Source: Flavobacterium sp. 90
GTDB lineage: Bacteria > Bacteroidota > Bacteroidia > Flavobacteriales > Flavobacteriaceae
Assembly: GCF_004339525.1 (NCBI RefSeq)
Contig: NZ_SMGE01000001.1
Coordinates: 4,712,001-4,776,000 of the forward strand
Length of the DNA stretch: 64,000 nucleotides
Reading direction: 5' to 3'
This document shows, piece after piece, positions 53,496 through 62,271 of this stretch; positions within the stretch are counted from its first letter, which is position 1; each line of letters begins with the position of its first letter. Under the pieces are notes generated by a model that worked only from the letters and a program-made list of their open reading frames with translations, was not told the origin of the DNA and did not search any database. A program made the translations under genes and the position numbers.

Positions 53496-53620
53496 TGACA
53501 AATATGGTGTTGTTTTTTATGTCAAACAAAAACGCAAACGTTTTAGCCGCAAAATACTATCAAAAACAGATAATTGCGTATTGTTTAAAAATATGTAGTT
53601 ATTTTTTTATAGTATGTAAT

Positions 53621-53711
53621 TTTTAACCCAAAATAATAGTTAATTACGATTTTGACCTCCTTTTTTTTCCATTTTACCCCTCCTTAAAAGTTGAAACTCG
53701 ACATTACTTTG
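53621..53711 (+). promoter_or_regulatory. Candidate HTCS-activated promoter
   Basis: TTTTAACCC (53621-53629), TTTTGACC (53650-53657) and TTTTACCCC (53672-53680) are similar words; the last two are 21 bases apart on the ACC core, two DNA turns, as AraC-type activators like. Downstream TACTTTG (53705-53711) resembles a -7 box, and no TTTG lies at -33, where the third word sits. Together this fits an activator-dependent promoter. Confidence 0.4.
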
Positions 53712-53847
53712 CACTTATAGTAATATTTAAGTTGTATTACTGTGTATGTTATAAGTGTTTATTTTACGATAAGTTTTTTTGTCTGTTTAAAGAATTGAGC
53801 CTTCTTTAAAAAAAGATAGTAAGAGTTGGTTTTACGTATTACTTATC

Positions 53848-53875
53848 AAACCCGCAGAAAAAAAGCTGCGGGTTT
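53848..53875 (+). promoter_or_regulatory. Hairpin in the leader of the second glycan operon
   Basis: AAACCCGCAG (53848-53857) and CTGCGGGTTT (53866-53875) pair perfectly with an A-rich loop. It lacks a T run, so it may be an attenuator, an RNA stabiliser, or a terminator remnant. It lies 263 bases before the first gene. Confidence 0.5.
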
Positions 53876-53980
53876 AAATAGATTTAAAAAGAATGTTTCA
53901 ACTCAATTAGATAATGAGATAATTAGTCAATTAGATAATTATTACTGATACTAAATCTCTCGTTATGGAATTATAAAAAA

Positions 53981-54108
53981 GTCAATGCGAAAATTATTAA
54001 ATCGAGTCAATTATCTCATTTTCTAATTATCAAATTAAAAAAAGTCAATGAGAGAATTATTAATCCGGCCAATTATGTAATGATCTCATTTTCTAATTAT
54101 CAAATTAA
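53981..54108. repeat. Imperfect tandem duplication in the operon leader
   Basis: Two units of about 60-66 bases (53981-54038 and 54043-54108) both begin GTCAATG and end with the same 26 bases (54013-54038 and 54083-54108, starting ATCTCATTTTCTAATTATC). It ends 30 bases before the SusE/F-like start codon. Confidence 0.8.
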
Positions 54109-54137
54109 CTAACTAACCTAACCTTAAAATTAAAGAA

Positions 54138-55535
54138 ATGAAAAGAAATGTATTTTTATTTTTTCTAACCCTTTTTGGTCTCCTTTTAACCGGATGCCAA
54201 AATAACGAATCAGATTTTCCAAGTTCTGATAATCCTACGGTGGTTGTGTCTACAAAAGAAATTTACGGCGCACCAAGTAGAAAGTTTGAGATAAAAGCCG
54301 CTTTGGCTGATGATTTAGGATTAAAGAGTGTACAAATTCAAATTCCGGAATTGTCTCTGGATAAAGTAATCTCATTTGCTACAGATCCTTTACTTAAAAC
54401 GTATGATTTGAGTTACTTTTTTGAAATTCCTGCTAACAGAGGAACTTCTGAAGCTTTCAAAATAAAATTAATCATTACGGATGTTTCCGGTAACGCAATT
54501 AATGAAGAAATTAATTTACGTTTAGATGGAGAATTTGCCGCACCGGCAATAACAATGATAACACCAAAAGAAGGAGCTGTCGTCTTATTGTCTACAAGCA
54601 AAGAAATGCCAGTAAACTTTGTAGTTAATGACGATTCAGGAATTGATTATATACAGGTAAAATGTGCTGAATTAGGGATTGATGAAATGGTTCAGTTACA
54701 AGGAGCGCCACAATCTTATACATTCAATAAAACGTATACATTACCAGTGACTGCGGCAAACTATGTATTGACAATTACCGCGAGAGATAAATTTGCGATT
54801 CCAAATACAGGAACTTTAAATGTAAATATAGTTGCGACAAACGAATATCCTGCAATCTATTTATGCGACCAGCCAAAAGGTACCAACCTTACTACAGATG
54901 CTGTTGGAGTTCCGATGTATTTCCATGAGAAAAACGGACAGGATTTTGAATTCAAATATTATGCTGACAAAGACAATAAAGAAGTTTATTTCTTAGGTCA
55001 GGAATCAGACTTTGCCCCACATTGTTTTGGTTTGAATGAAGCAGGAACTTTAGTTGATGATGTTGCTTCAACTCCAATTATTTTACCTACAAAAGGATAT
55101 TACATCATAAAAGTAAATCCAAATACATTGAAATACACCGCAACTAAATACACGCCATCAAGCAAAGTTTGGGCAGATATTGCAAACGGATTATGGCATG
55201 ATGTTGAAGCACAAAGAAGACCTTTCGTAAGTGTTTGCGGTAGCGGAATTCAAGGTGCAGATTGGGATACCTGGACGGCATGGGTTCAAACAGGATTACA
55301 CTTAGCAAACAACCCAAACAATCCTTATCAATTAGTAGGAGAATATACTTTGACAGGTCAATTAGAAGCGACTTTTACAGGTCAATGGTGGAATCCGTCA
55401 TGGAGATTAATTAAAAATGGTATTTGTACAATGTCACCGGGAGAAAACGGAAATGCTAAATATCCTGCTGCTCCGGGAGTGTACAAAGTAGTGTTGGATA
55501 CAGAGTTAGAAAGAGTATTTATCACAAAAAAATAA
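54138..55535 (+). CDS. SusE/SusF-like surface glycan-binding lipoprotein
   Basis: A 465-residue lipoprotein (lipobox LLTGC, Cys20, followed by QNNESD). It has two or three immunoglobulin-like domains (about 33-135, 138-235) and C-terminal SusE/F-type modules whose phrase YYIIKVNPNTLKYTATKY is characteristic. The last ~120 residues (WTAWVQTGLHLANNPNNPYQ) form a further binding module. It probably holds the target glycan at the cell surface for the SusC/D pair. Unusually it precedes susC instead of following susD. It starts the operon after a long leader. Confidence 0.82.
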   Translation: MKRNVFLFFLTLFGLLLTGCQNNESDFPSSDNPTVVVSTKEIYGAPSRKFEIKAALADDLGLKSVQIQIPELSLDKVISFATDPLLKTYDLSYFFEIPANRGTSEAFKIKLIITDVSGNAINEEINLRLDGEFAAPAITMITPKEGAVVLLSTSKEMPVNFVVNDDSGIDYIQVKCAELGIDEMVQLQGAPQSYTFNKTYTLPVTAANYVLTITARDKFAIPNTGTLNVNIVATNEYPAIYLCDQPKGTNLTTDAVGVPMYFHEKNGQDFEFKYYADKDNKEVYFLGQESDFAPHCFGLNEAGTLVDDVASTPIILPTKGYYIIKVNPNTLKYTATKYTPSSKVWADIANGLWHDVEAQRRPFVSVCGSGIQGADWDTWTAWVQTGLHLANNPNNPYQLVGEYTLTGQLEATFTGQWWNPSWRLIKNGICTMSPGENGNAKYPAAPGVYKVVLDTELERVFITKK

Positions 55536-55581
55536 GTTGTTGTAACCCAGTTATAACATTTAATTAAAAAAATAACTTGAT

Positions 55582-58500
55582 ATGAAATTTAAATATATAG
55601 GATTTTTTATTGCCCTGATGTGTACCGCAGTATCATTTGGACAAATAAAAATAAAAGGTATTGTTAAAGACAAAGGCAATGTGCCAATTCCGGGAGTAAA
55701 CCTAATCGTTAAAGGTACATCTACAACAGGCGCAACTGATTTTGACGGAAACTATGTAATTAGTGTTCCAAATAAAAATGCTCAGATCGAATTTTCATTT
55801 GTTGGTTTTACCAATCAAACCGTTTCCGTTGGCGACAAAACGGAGATCAATGTAATTATGCAGGAATCTAGTCAGGCATTAGATGAAATCGTGGTTGTGG
55901 GATATGCTGCCGTTAAAAAGAGCGACGTGACCAGTTCAATTTCTTCAGTAAAAGGAAAAGAACTTCAAACTATGACTGTTGGTAACGTTGCCGAATCTTT
56001 GCAAGGTAAAGTATCTGGAGTTCAGGTTACCGGACAAGGTGGTCCCGGAGCACAACCAAGAGTTTTAATCCGCGGTATATCGACGGTAAACCTTAGTACG
56101 GATCCACTTTATGTAGTTGACGGAATCCCAATGGGAACTAGTATTAACTTCTTAAGCAATAACGAAATCGAATCTATGGAGGTTCTTAAAGATGCTTCTG
56201 CAAGCGCAATTTACGGTTCTCGTGCTTCTAATGGAGTTATTTTGATTACAACAAAAAAAGGAAAAGCTGGTAAAACAAGATTCAATTTTGATATGAGTTC
56301 AGGAATGCAATTGATGAACAATCCGTATCATATGGCTGATGCCGAAGGTTATGCCACAATCATGAACAAAGCTTACAACAATTCGGGATATGCAGATTAT
56401 TTGCCAAATCCTTCTCAATACAAAGGAAAAACAACCAATTGGTGGGATGCAGGAATCAAAGCTGGTGCTCCGGTTACAAATGCTTCTTTAGGAGTTAGCG
56501 GAGGATCAGATACACATACTTACTCTGTTAGTTTGAATTATTATAACGCAGAATCTATTTATGAAGTTGGAGGATGGGAAAGAATTACGATGAGAATCAA
56601 TAACGATTTTAAATTTTCGGATAAATTCAAAGCCGGAATTACTTTGAATCCTCGTTATGAAACTTATGGAAGTCCTGGGAACTGGGCCGATTTTGATAGA
56701 ATTGATCCAATTACACCAATTTACAAACCGGCAAATCAGTTAACAGGATTAGAAAACGAATACAGTATATATGCACGTTCTCCTTCATATGTATGGAATC
56801 CGATTGCAGCTGTAAAACGTTATGATGATTTTACAGATCAGTACAATTTAAATACTAATGGATATTTGCAATACGAGCCAATCAAAGGATTAGTATTTCG
56901 TACACAAGCTTCTATTGAAGTTGGAGATAAAGTAAGAAGTAAATTCACACCGGATTTTATAATCGATGCAGCACACGAAAAAGCAGAAATTAATACTATC
57001 GAAAGATGGAATACAACAAACGTAGATTGGACATGGCAAAATACTGCTACATATTCTAAAACAATTGCAGATAAGCATCATGCTTCTTTAATGATTGGTA
57101 ACACAATGGAAGAGTATAATGGTAAAGATCTTTGGGGTTATGGCGAAGGAGTTCCTAACAACACAGATGCAATGAGAGAGTTGAATGCTGCAACCAAAAA
57201 CCGTAATAGCGGTGGTAACAGCTGGTCAAGTTCTTTGATGTCTTATATTTCGCGTTTTTCTTATAACTACGATAGCAAATATTATTTTACAGGAACATTC
57301 AGACGTGATGGATCTTCAAAATTTATGACCAATAATAAATGGGCAAATTTCCCTTCGGCTTCTGTTTCATGGAGAATTTTAAATGAAGGATTTATGTCAT
57401 CAACAAAAGATGTTTTGAGCGATTTAAGATTCAGAGCAGGTTGGGGTAAAGTAGGAAATCAAGGTTTACCAACAGCAGTTTACCAATCAAATATTGGGCA
57501 AGGATTTTATCCTATAGGATCTGTAGTTACAGATACTTCTTTTCCGTCATCAATGGCAAACAAAGACATTAAATGGGAAACAGTTGAAGATGTAAGTTTT
57601 GGACTTGATTTTGGATTATGGAAAAACAAACTTTCAGGATCGTTAGAATATTATCAGAAGAAAACAGAAGATATGTTGTTTAAGAAACAATTTCCAACAT
57701 ACAGCGGTTTTCCAAATTATTCAACAATCTGGACAAATGTAGGTTCAATGCAATCAAGCGGAATCGATTTGTTGATCTCTTATAAAGATAAAAAAGGTGA
57801 TTTCTCTTATGGAGCCGATGTAACTTTTACAACCGTAAACGTAAAAATGTTGTCACTATCTGCAGATGGAGAAAGATTGTACGGAGCCGGAAACAGAACA
57901 CTTACAACGAAAGGCGAAGAACCGGGATATTTTTATGGATATGTTGCTGATGGATTATTCCAAAATCAAACAGAATTAAATGCACATACAGATGAACACG
58001 GAACCAAATTACAACCGTATGCACAATTAGGAGATATTCGTTTTAAAGATGTTAACGGCGATGGAAAACTAGATGATAAAGACAGAACAAAAATTGGTTC
58101 TCCTTGGCCAGATTTCAATGTAGGATTGAATTTGACTTTAGCGTACAAACAATTTGATTTGGTAGCAAATTTCTATTCAAGTATTGGAAATGATATCGTT
58201 AACCAAAACATTTCAGATTTATATAATGGTACAAGTTTAAGCAACAAAGTAAACGGATTAGACCAAATGGCTTGGCATGGAGAAGGAACTTCAAATTATG
58301 TTCCGCGTTTGTCTAAAGACGATAACAACGAAAACTTCAGCAAATTCTCTTCTTTTTATGTAGAAGATGGTTCTTATGTTCGAATGAAAAACCTTCAGGT
58401 TGGATTTTCATTCTTTAACAAATTTGGTTTAGACAAATTGAGAATCTCATTATCAGGTCAGAATTTATGGACCTGGACAAAATATACAGGAGTTGATCCG

Positions 58501-58614
58501 GAAGTTGCGGGTGGAGATCCTAAACAAGATGACGGAGTTAAAGGATCAGGTTTTGGAGGATGGAACTATCCGGTTCAGCCAACAATTTTGATGGGTCTTA
58601 ATGTAGCATTTTAA
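55582..58614 (+). CDS. SusC/RagA-like TonB-dependent transporter (second glycan operon)
   Basis: A 1010-residue SusC homologue. It has a signal peptide (to FGQ, about residue 21), carboxypeptidase-like domain (IKGIVKDKGNVPIPGVNLIVKG), plug (VVVGYAAVKKSDVTSSIS, MEVLKDASASAIYGSRAS), barrel, and C-terminal aromatic residue (LNVAF). It imports oligosaccharides with the SusD encoded 11 bases downstream. It is only distantly similar to the SusC at 30514, so a different glycan is likely. Confidence 0.95.
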   Translation: MKFKYIGFFIALMCTAVSFGQIKIKGIVKDKGNVPIPGVNLIVKGTSTTGATDFDGNYVISVPNKNAQIEFSFVGFTNQTVSVGDKTEINVIMQESSQALDEIVVVGYAAVKKSDVTSSISSVKGKELQTMTVGNVAESLQGKVSGVQVTGQGGPGAQPRVLIRGISTVNLSTDPLYVVDGIPMGTSINFLSNNEIESMEVLKDASASAIYGSRASNGVILITTKKGKAGKTRFNFDMSSGMQLMNNPYHMADAEGYATIMNKAYNNSGYADYLPNPSQYKGKTTNWWDAGIKAGAPVTNASLGVSGGSDTHTYSVSLNYYNAESIYEVGGWERITMRINNDFKFSDKFKAGITLNPRYETYGSPGNWADFDRIDPITPIYKPANQLTGLENEYSIYARSPSYVWNPIAAVKRYDDFTDQYNLNTNGYLQYEPIKGLVFRTQASIEVGDKVRSKFTPDFIIDAAHEKAEINTIERWNTTNVDWTWQNTATYSKTIADKHHASLMIGNTMEEYNGKDLWGYGEGVPNNTDAMRELNAATKNRNSGGNSWSSSLMSYISRFSYNYDSKYYFTGTFRRDGSSKFMTNNKWANFPSASVSWRILNEGFMSSTKDVLSDLRFRAGWGKVGNQGLPTAVYQSNIGQGFYPIGSVVTDTSFPSSMANKDIKWETVEDVSFGLDFGLWKNKLSGSLEYYQKKTEDMLFKKQFPTYSGFPNYSTIWTNVGSMQSSGIDLLISYKDKKGDFSYGADVTFTTVNVKMLSLSADGERLYGAGNRTLTTKGEEPGYFYGYVADGLFQNQTELNAHTDEHGTKLQPYAQLGDIRFKDVNGDGKLDDKDRTKIGSPWPDFNVGLNLTLAYKQFDLVANFYSSIGNDIVNQNISDLYNGTSLSNKVNGLDQMAWHGEGTSNYVPRLSKDDNNENFSKFSSFYVEDGSYVRMKNLQVGFSFFNKFGLDKLRISLSGQNLWTWTKYTGVDPEVAGGDPKQDDGVKGSGFGGWNYPVQPTILMGLNVAF

Positions 58615-58625
58615 TAAAAAACGAC

Positions 58626-60227
58626 ATGAAAAAAATAATAATAGCAATACTTACTTTTTCATTACTGGCAGTTTCGTGCAGTGATTTTATTGAAAAAGAA
58701 GAAAGAGGAACTCAAACGCTGGAGAACTACTTTAAAACAGGGCAAGAATGCGAGAATTATGTAAACGAATTAACGCGAAGATTGCTGATTCCTAACGATT
58801 GGTACGCATTAGTGGCACCAAGAGTTACTAACGAAATGTCTACAGATGATGCCTGGATGGGAAATACAGGTCAGGACAATTCGGCACACAGACCTTGTTC
58901 GCAATATATTATCACACCGGATAATATGGGAGATATGAACAGTATTTATACCGCTCATTATTATACGATACAATCTGCTAATATTGGTTTAGAGAAAATG
59001 GCTGCATCGCCAATTTCTGAAACTCAAAAAAATCAATATATGGGAGAATCATTATTCGTTCGTGCTTATTGTTACTACGAATTAGTGAATCTTTTTGGAG
59101 GAGTTCCGTTATACACAAAATCTCTGGGAACAGCCGATTTAAAATTACAACGCAGTCCTGCGGCAGCAGTTTATGCACAAATTGAAGCCGATCTTAAAGA
59201 ATCTGCTGCAAAATTAGAAACCATTCCAGTAAACAGAGAAGGTAGAGTTAACAAATGGGCAGCATATGCTTTATTGGCACGTGTATCTTTATTTCAGGAA
59301 AAATGGGCAGAAGCAAAACAGTATTCAAACAAAGTTATTTCAGAAGGACCATATGCTCTTGAAGGAGACTTCTTAAACATCTGGAATGTAAACAACCATA
59401 ACGGTGTGGAATCAATTCTTGAAGCACAATCATCATCAGTTCAGGATAAAAGTTTAGGATCAATGTTACCAACATTATCAGGAGCAAGAGGAGAAGACAA
59501 AAAATATTTTCCAAGTAATGATGCTGCAGATGTTCTTGACGGATGGGGATGGTGTATGCCAACCAGTGATTTAGAAAATGCATACCTTTCTGAAAATGAT
59601 GTAGTTCGTCGTAGAAGTACCATTACAAAATGGGGAGAAGCAGCTTATGGAGACGAAGTTTTAAACCCAACACACAAATTCAGCTTAAACGATAATAAAT
59701 CAGGACGTATTTGTCGTAAATATTATATTCCTATAGCAACACGTCGTGCATTAGACAAAAAAGACGGACACTTACCATTGAATATTCCGTTGATTCGTTT
59801 AGCAGAAATGTATTTGACAAGAGCAGAAGCTAGTTATCATGTTGGCGGAGACGCATTGGCAGATATCAACATCATTAGAGCACGTGTAAAATTAGATCCA
59901 AAAACAGGATTAGCAGGACCAACACTTCTAAAACAAATTTATAAAGAACGTCGTTTAGAATTGGCTTTTGAAGGATTACGTTTGTATGATATTCGTCGTG
60001 AAAAAGATCCAAATACAGGCAAACCGGTAATCGAAGGTTTAATGGGACCAAACGGAACTTTTGTTCAGTACAACCTGAATTCTACAGATCCTTATGAAAC
60101 CACAAACTTGAGAGAATCACAAGACAAAGGAATCAATTTTAATCCTGCAAAAAACTTATTGTGGCCAATACCACAGTTAGAAATTGATTTAAGTGGAGGT
60201 TTAATTACACAAAATCCTGGTTACTAA
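58626..60227 (+). CDS. SusD/RagB-like glycan-binding lipoprotein (second glycan operon)
   Basis: A 533-residue SusD homologue with lipobox AVSC followed by SDFIEKEE, an acidic stretch that fits surface export. SusD features: YMGESLFVRAYCYYELVNLFGGVPLYTKSL, GRVNKWAAYALLARVSLF, and the C-terminal ERRLELAFEGLRLYDIRRE. It caps the SusC barrel encoded just upstream and is followed after 1 base by the GH30 gene, so the four genes are one operon. Confidence 0.95.
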   Translation: MKKIIIAILTFSLLAVSCSDFIEKEERGTQTLENYFKTGQECENYVNELTRRLLIPNDWYALVAPRVTNEMSTDDAWMGNTGQDNSAHRPCSQYIITPDNMGDMNSIYTAHYYTIQSANIGLEKMAASPISETQKNQYMGESLFVRAYCYYELVNLFGGVPLYTKSLGTADLKLQRSPAAAVYAQIEADLKESAAKLETIPVNREGRVNKWAAYALLARVSLFQEKWAEAKQYSNKVISEGPYALEGDFLNIWNVNNHNGVESILEAQSSSVQDKSLGSMLPTLSGARGEDKKYFPSNDAADVLDGWGWCMPTSDLENAYLSENDVVRRRSTITKWGEAAYGDEVLNPTHKFSLNDNKSGRICRKYYIPIATRRALDKKDGHLPLNIPLIRLAEMYLTRAEASYHVGGDALADINIIRARVKLDPKTGLAGPTLLKQIYKERRLELAFEGLRLYDIRREKDPNTGKPVIEGLMGPNGTFVQYNLNSTDPYETTNLRESQDKGINFNPAKNLLWPIPQLEIDLSGGLITQNPGY

Positions 60228-60228
60228 T

Positions 60229-61866
60229 ATGAAGTTTATCAACCAAAATAAAGTAAGTCTGCTATGTGCAGGCTTGCTTTTCGCAAACACTTTTTTAACA
60301 AGTTGCGATTCCGAAAACAATAACAATTCAAATTCTGAAAATACTACTGCCGAATTAAGTATCAATTTGGATGCAAATCTTCAAACGATGGAAAGCTTCG
60401 GAGCTTCAGATGCGTGGCAATGTAATTTTATAGGTAAAAATTGGCCATCGGATAAAAAGAATAAAATAGCCGATTTACTTTTCAGCAAAGAATTGGATGC
60501 CGATGGAAACCCAAAAGGAATCGGATTATCATTATGGCGATTTAACCTTGGAACAGGAAGTACAGAACAAGGTGATGCAAGCGATATTGGCGACGAATGG
60601 AGACGTACAGAATGTTTTACAACAGATGGAGTTTCGTATAATATGAACAAACAAGCCGGACAGGTTTGGTTTATGAAAGCTGCAAGAGAACGTGGCCTTG
60701 AAAAATTATTAGCCTTCACAAATAGTGCTCCGGTTTATTTAACCCAAAACGGAAAAGCACATGCAACCATCAAAGAATTTTATAATTTGAAAGATGGAAA
60801 AATGCCTGAATTAGCTGATTTCTGGACAACATCGTTAGACAAATTAAAAACAGAACAAGGATTAACAATTGATTATGTAAGCCCGTTTAACGAACCACAA
60901 TATGAGTGGGACGGAACCGCACAAGAAGGTTCACCGGCTACAAACGCAAATATTTACAGTTTTGTAAAAGTTCTTTCTCCGGCATTACAAGCAAAAGGAT
61001 TAGAGTCTAAAATTGTAGTAGGAGAAGGCGGTTCTTATGAGCCACTTTATAAAACAATCTCAGGTAAAGAAAGCAGATCCAACCAAATTGATTATTTCTT
61101 TGGCGTAAATTCAGCTAGAAATATCGCAGGATTAAGCAACGTCAAAAAAACAATTTCAGCACACAGTTACTGGCAAGCGTGGCCTTTGACAGAGTTAGTT
61201 TATTCGAGACAATCAGCTGCAACAAGAGCACAAGCAGTTGCAGGATTAAGTTTATGGTCGTCTGAATATTGTGTTTTAGAAAGCCCTGGAACCGCAGAAC
61301 TTCCTGGTGGAGCAGGTCCGGGAAGAGATTTAGGAATGCCGTTGGCACTTTGGACAGCACGTATTATCAGTACAGATATTGCCGTTGGAGGTGTAACGTC
61401 TTGGCAATGGTGGACAGCAATTAGCCGTGGAGATTATAAAGACGGACTAATTCACGTAGACGATGGTTCAAGCAACGGAGCAGGAAACGCAGATTATTGC
61501 AAAAATGACGGATACATCAGAGATGCTAAAACACTTTGGGCATTAGGAAACTTCTCTTTCTTTGTAAAACCGGGAATGGTGAGAGTTCAAATTCCAAGTG
61601 TTGATAATTCCACTGCTGTGAATGATGTAATGGTAACCGCATACAAAGATGCAGCAACAAAAAAGTTAGTAGTTGTAGCAGTTAACATCAGTAAATCGGC
61701 AAAAACATACAAACTGAATCTTGCCGGAGGAACTTTGACAGATAATAAATTAACACCTTATACAACTTCAGAAACTCTAAGTTTGAAAAAAGGAACCGCA
61801 GTCGATGCAACGAATTTTGTAATTCCAGCGAAATCTGTTGTGACTTATGTAGCAACTTATAAATAG
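60229..61866 (+). CDS. GH30 glycosidase lipoprotein
   Basis: A 545-residue enzyme, lipobox LTSC then DSENNNNS. The (beta/alpha)8 domain carries the acid/base Glu222 in NEPQYEW and nucleophile Glu346 in SSEYCVLE. The N-terminal phrase TMESFGASDAWQC and RFNLGTGSTEQGD place it in the O-glycosyl hydrolase family 30 group that includes endo-beta-1,6-galactanases. Within the HTCS operon it probably cuts the target glycan at the cell surface before uptake. Beta-1,6-galactan side chains of arabinogalactan are my preferred guess; beta-1,6-glucan or xylan cannot be excluded. Confidence 0.9.
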   Translation: MKFINQNKVSLLCAGLLFANTFLTSCDSENNNNSNSENTTAELSINLDANLQTMESFGASDAWQCNFIGKNWPSDKKNKIADLLFSKELDADGNPKGIGLSLWRFNLGTGSTEQGDASDIGDEWRRTECFTTDGVSYNMNKQAGQVWFMKAARERGLEKLLAFTNSAPVYLTQNGKAHATIKEFYNLKDGKMPELADFWTTSLDKLKTEQGLTIDYVSPFNEPQYEWDGTAQEGSPATNANIYSFVKVLSPALQAKGLESKIVVGEGGSYEPLYKTISGKESRSNQIDYFFGVNSARNIAGLSNVKKTISAHSYWQAWPLTELVYSRQSAATRAQAVAGLSLWSSEYCVLESPGTAELPGGAGPGRDLGMPLALWTARIISTDIAVGGVTSWQWWTAISRGDYKDGLIHVDDGSSNGAGNADYCKNDGYIRDAKTLWALGNFSFFVKPGMVRVQIPSVDNSTAVNDVMVTAYKDAATKKLVVVAVNISKSAKTYKLNLAGGTLTDNKLTPYTTSETLSLKKGTAVDATNFVIPAKSVVTYVATYK

Positions 61867-62271
61867 AAGGTACTAAGATGCTGAGGTTCTAAGTTGCTAA
61901 GGTTTTGAAATGCTTTGGCAAAGGTAATGTTCACAAAGTTTGTCATTTCGAGGAACGAGAAATCTCCGCAAGAAGCTCGTCAAAGATTGTCGACTTTAGG
62001 AAAGGAATTACGTGTGTGATTTTAATCCGTTGAAATTGCAAGATTGCGAATAACCGCGAAAACCTTTGTCAAAGTTTTAAACTTTGACAAAGGTAATATC
62101 CACAAAGAAATACCCGCAACGTTTGTCATTTCGACGGAGGAGAAATCACACTAGAAATTCGACAAAGATTGGCGATTTTAGGAACGGAATTACGCGTGTG
62201 ATTTCTCCTCCGTCGAAATGACAAGATTGCGAAAAAACTAGATTGAAGAAAAAATTACAAAGAATAAAATA
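61867..62271. repeat. Repeat-filled gap between the GH30 genes, with copies 5 and 6 of the palindromic repeat
   Basis: Holds GCTAAG-type repeats (61867-61905), a decayed TGTCATTTCGAGG copy (61941-62040), the AAACTTTGACAAAGGT inverted repeat (62062-62077 and 62079-62094) and an intact copy 62124-62223 whose 28-base arms (62124-62151 and 62196-62223) are exact reverse complements. No coding frame. Confidence 0.85.

Larger units (their letters stand above)
53244..54137. other. 894-base gap before the second glycan operon
   Basis: No coding frame. The left half is repeat DNA (53300-53505), the middle holds the candidate promoter (53621-53711), and the rest is a leader of about 420 bases with a hairpin and a tandem duplication. 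Confidence 0.6.

Noticed and set aside
53236..53529. Minus-strand 97-codon frame after the hybrid regulator gene
   Set aside because: It is a translation of the dispersed repeat (copy 4), of the kind often mis-annotated as a small protein.
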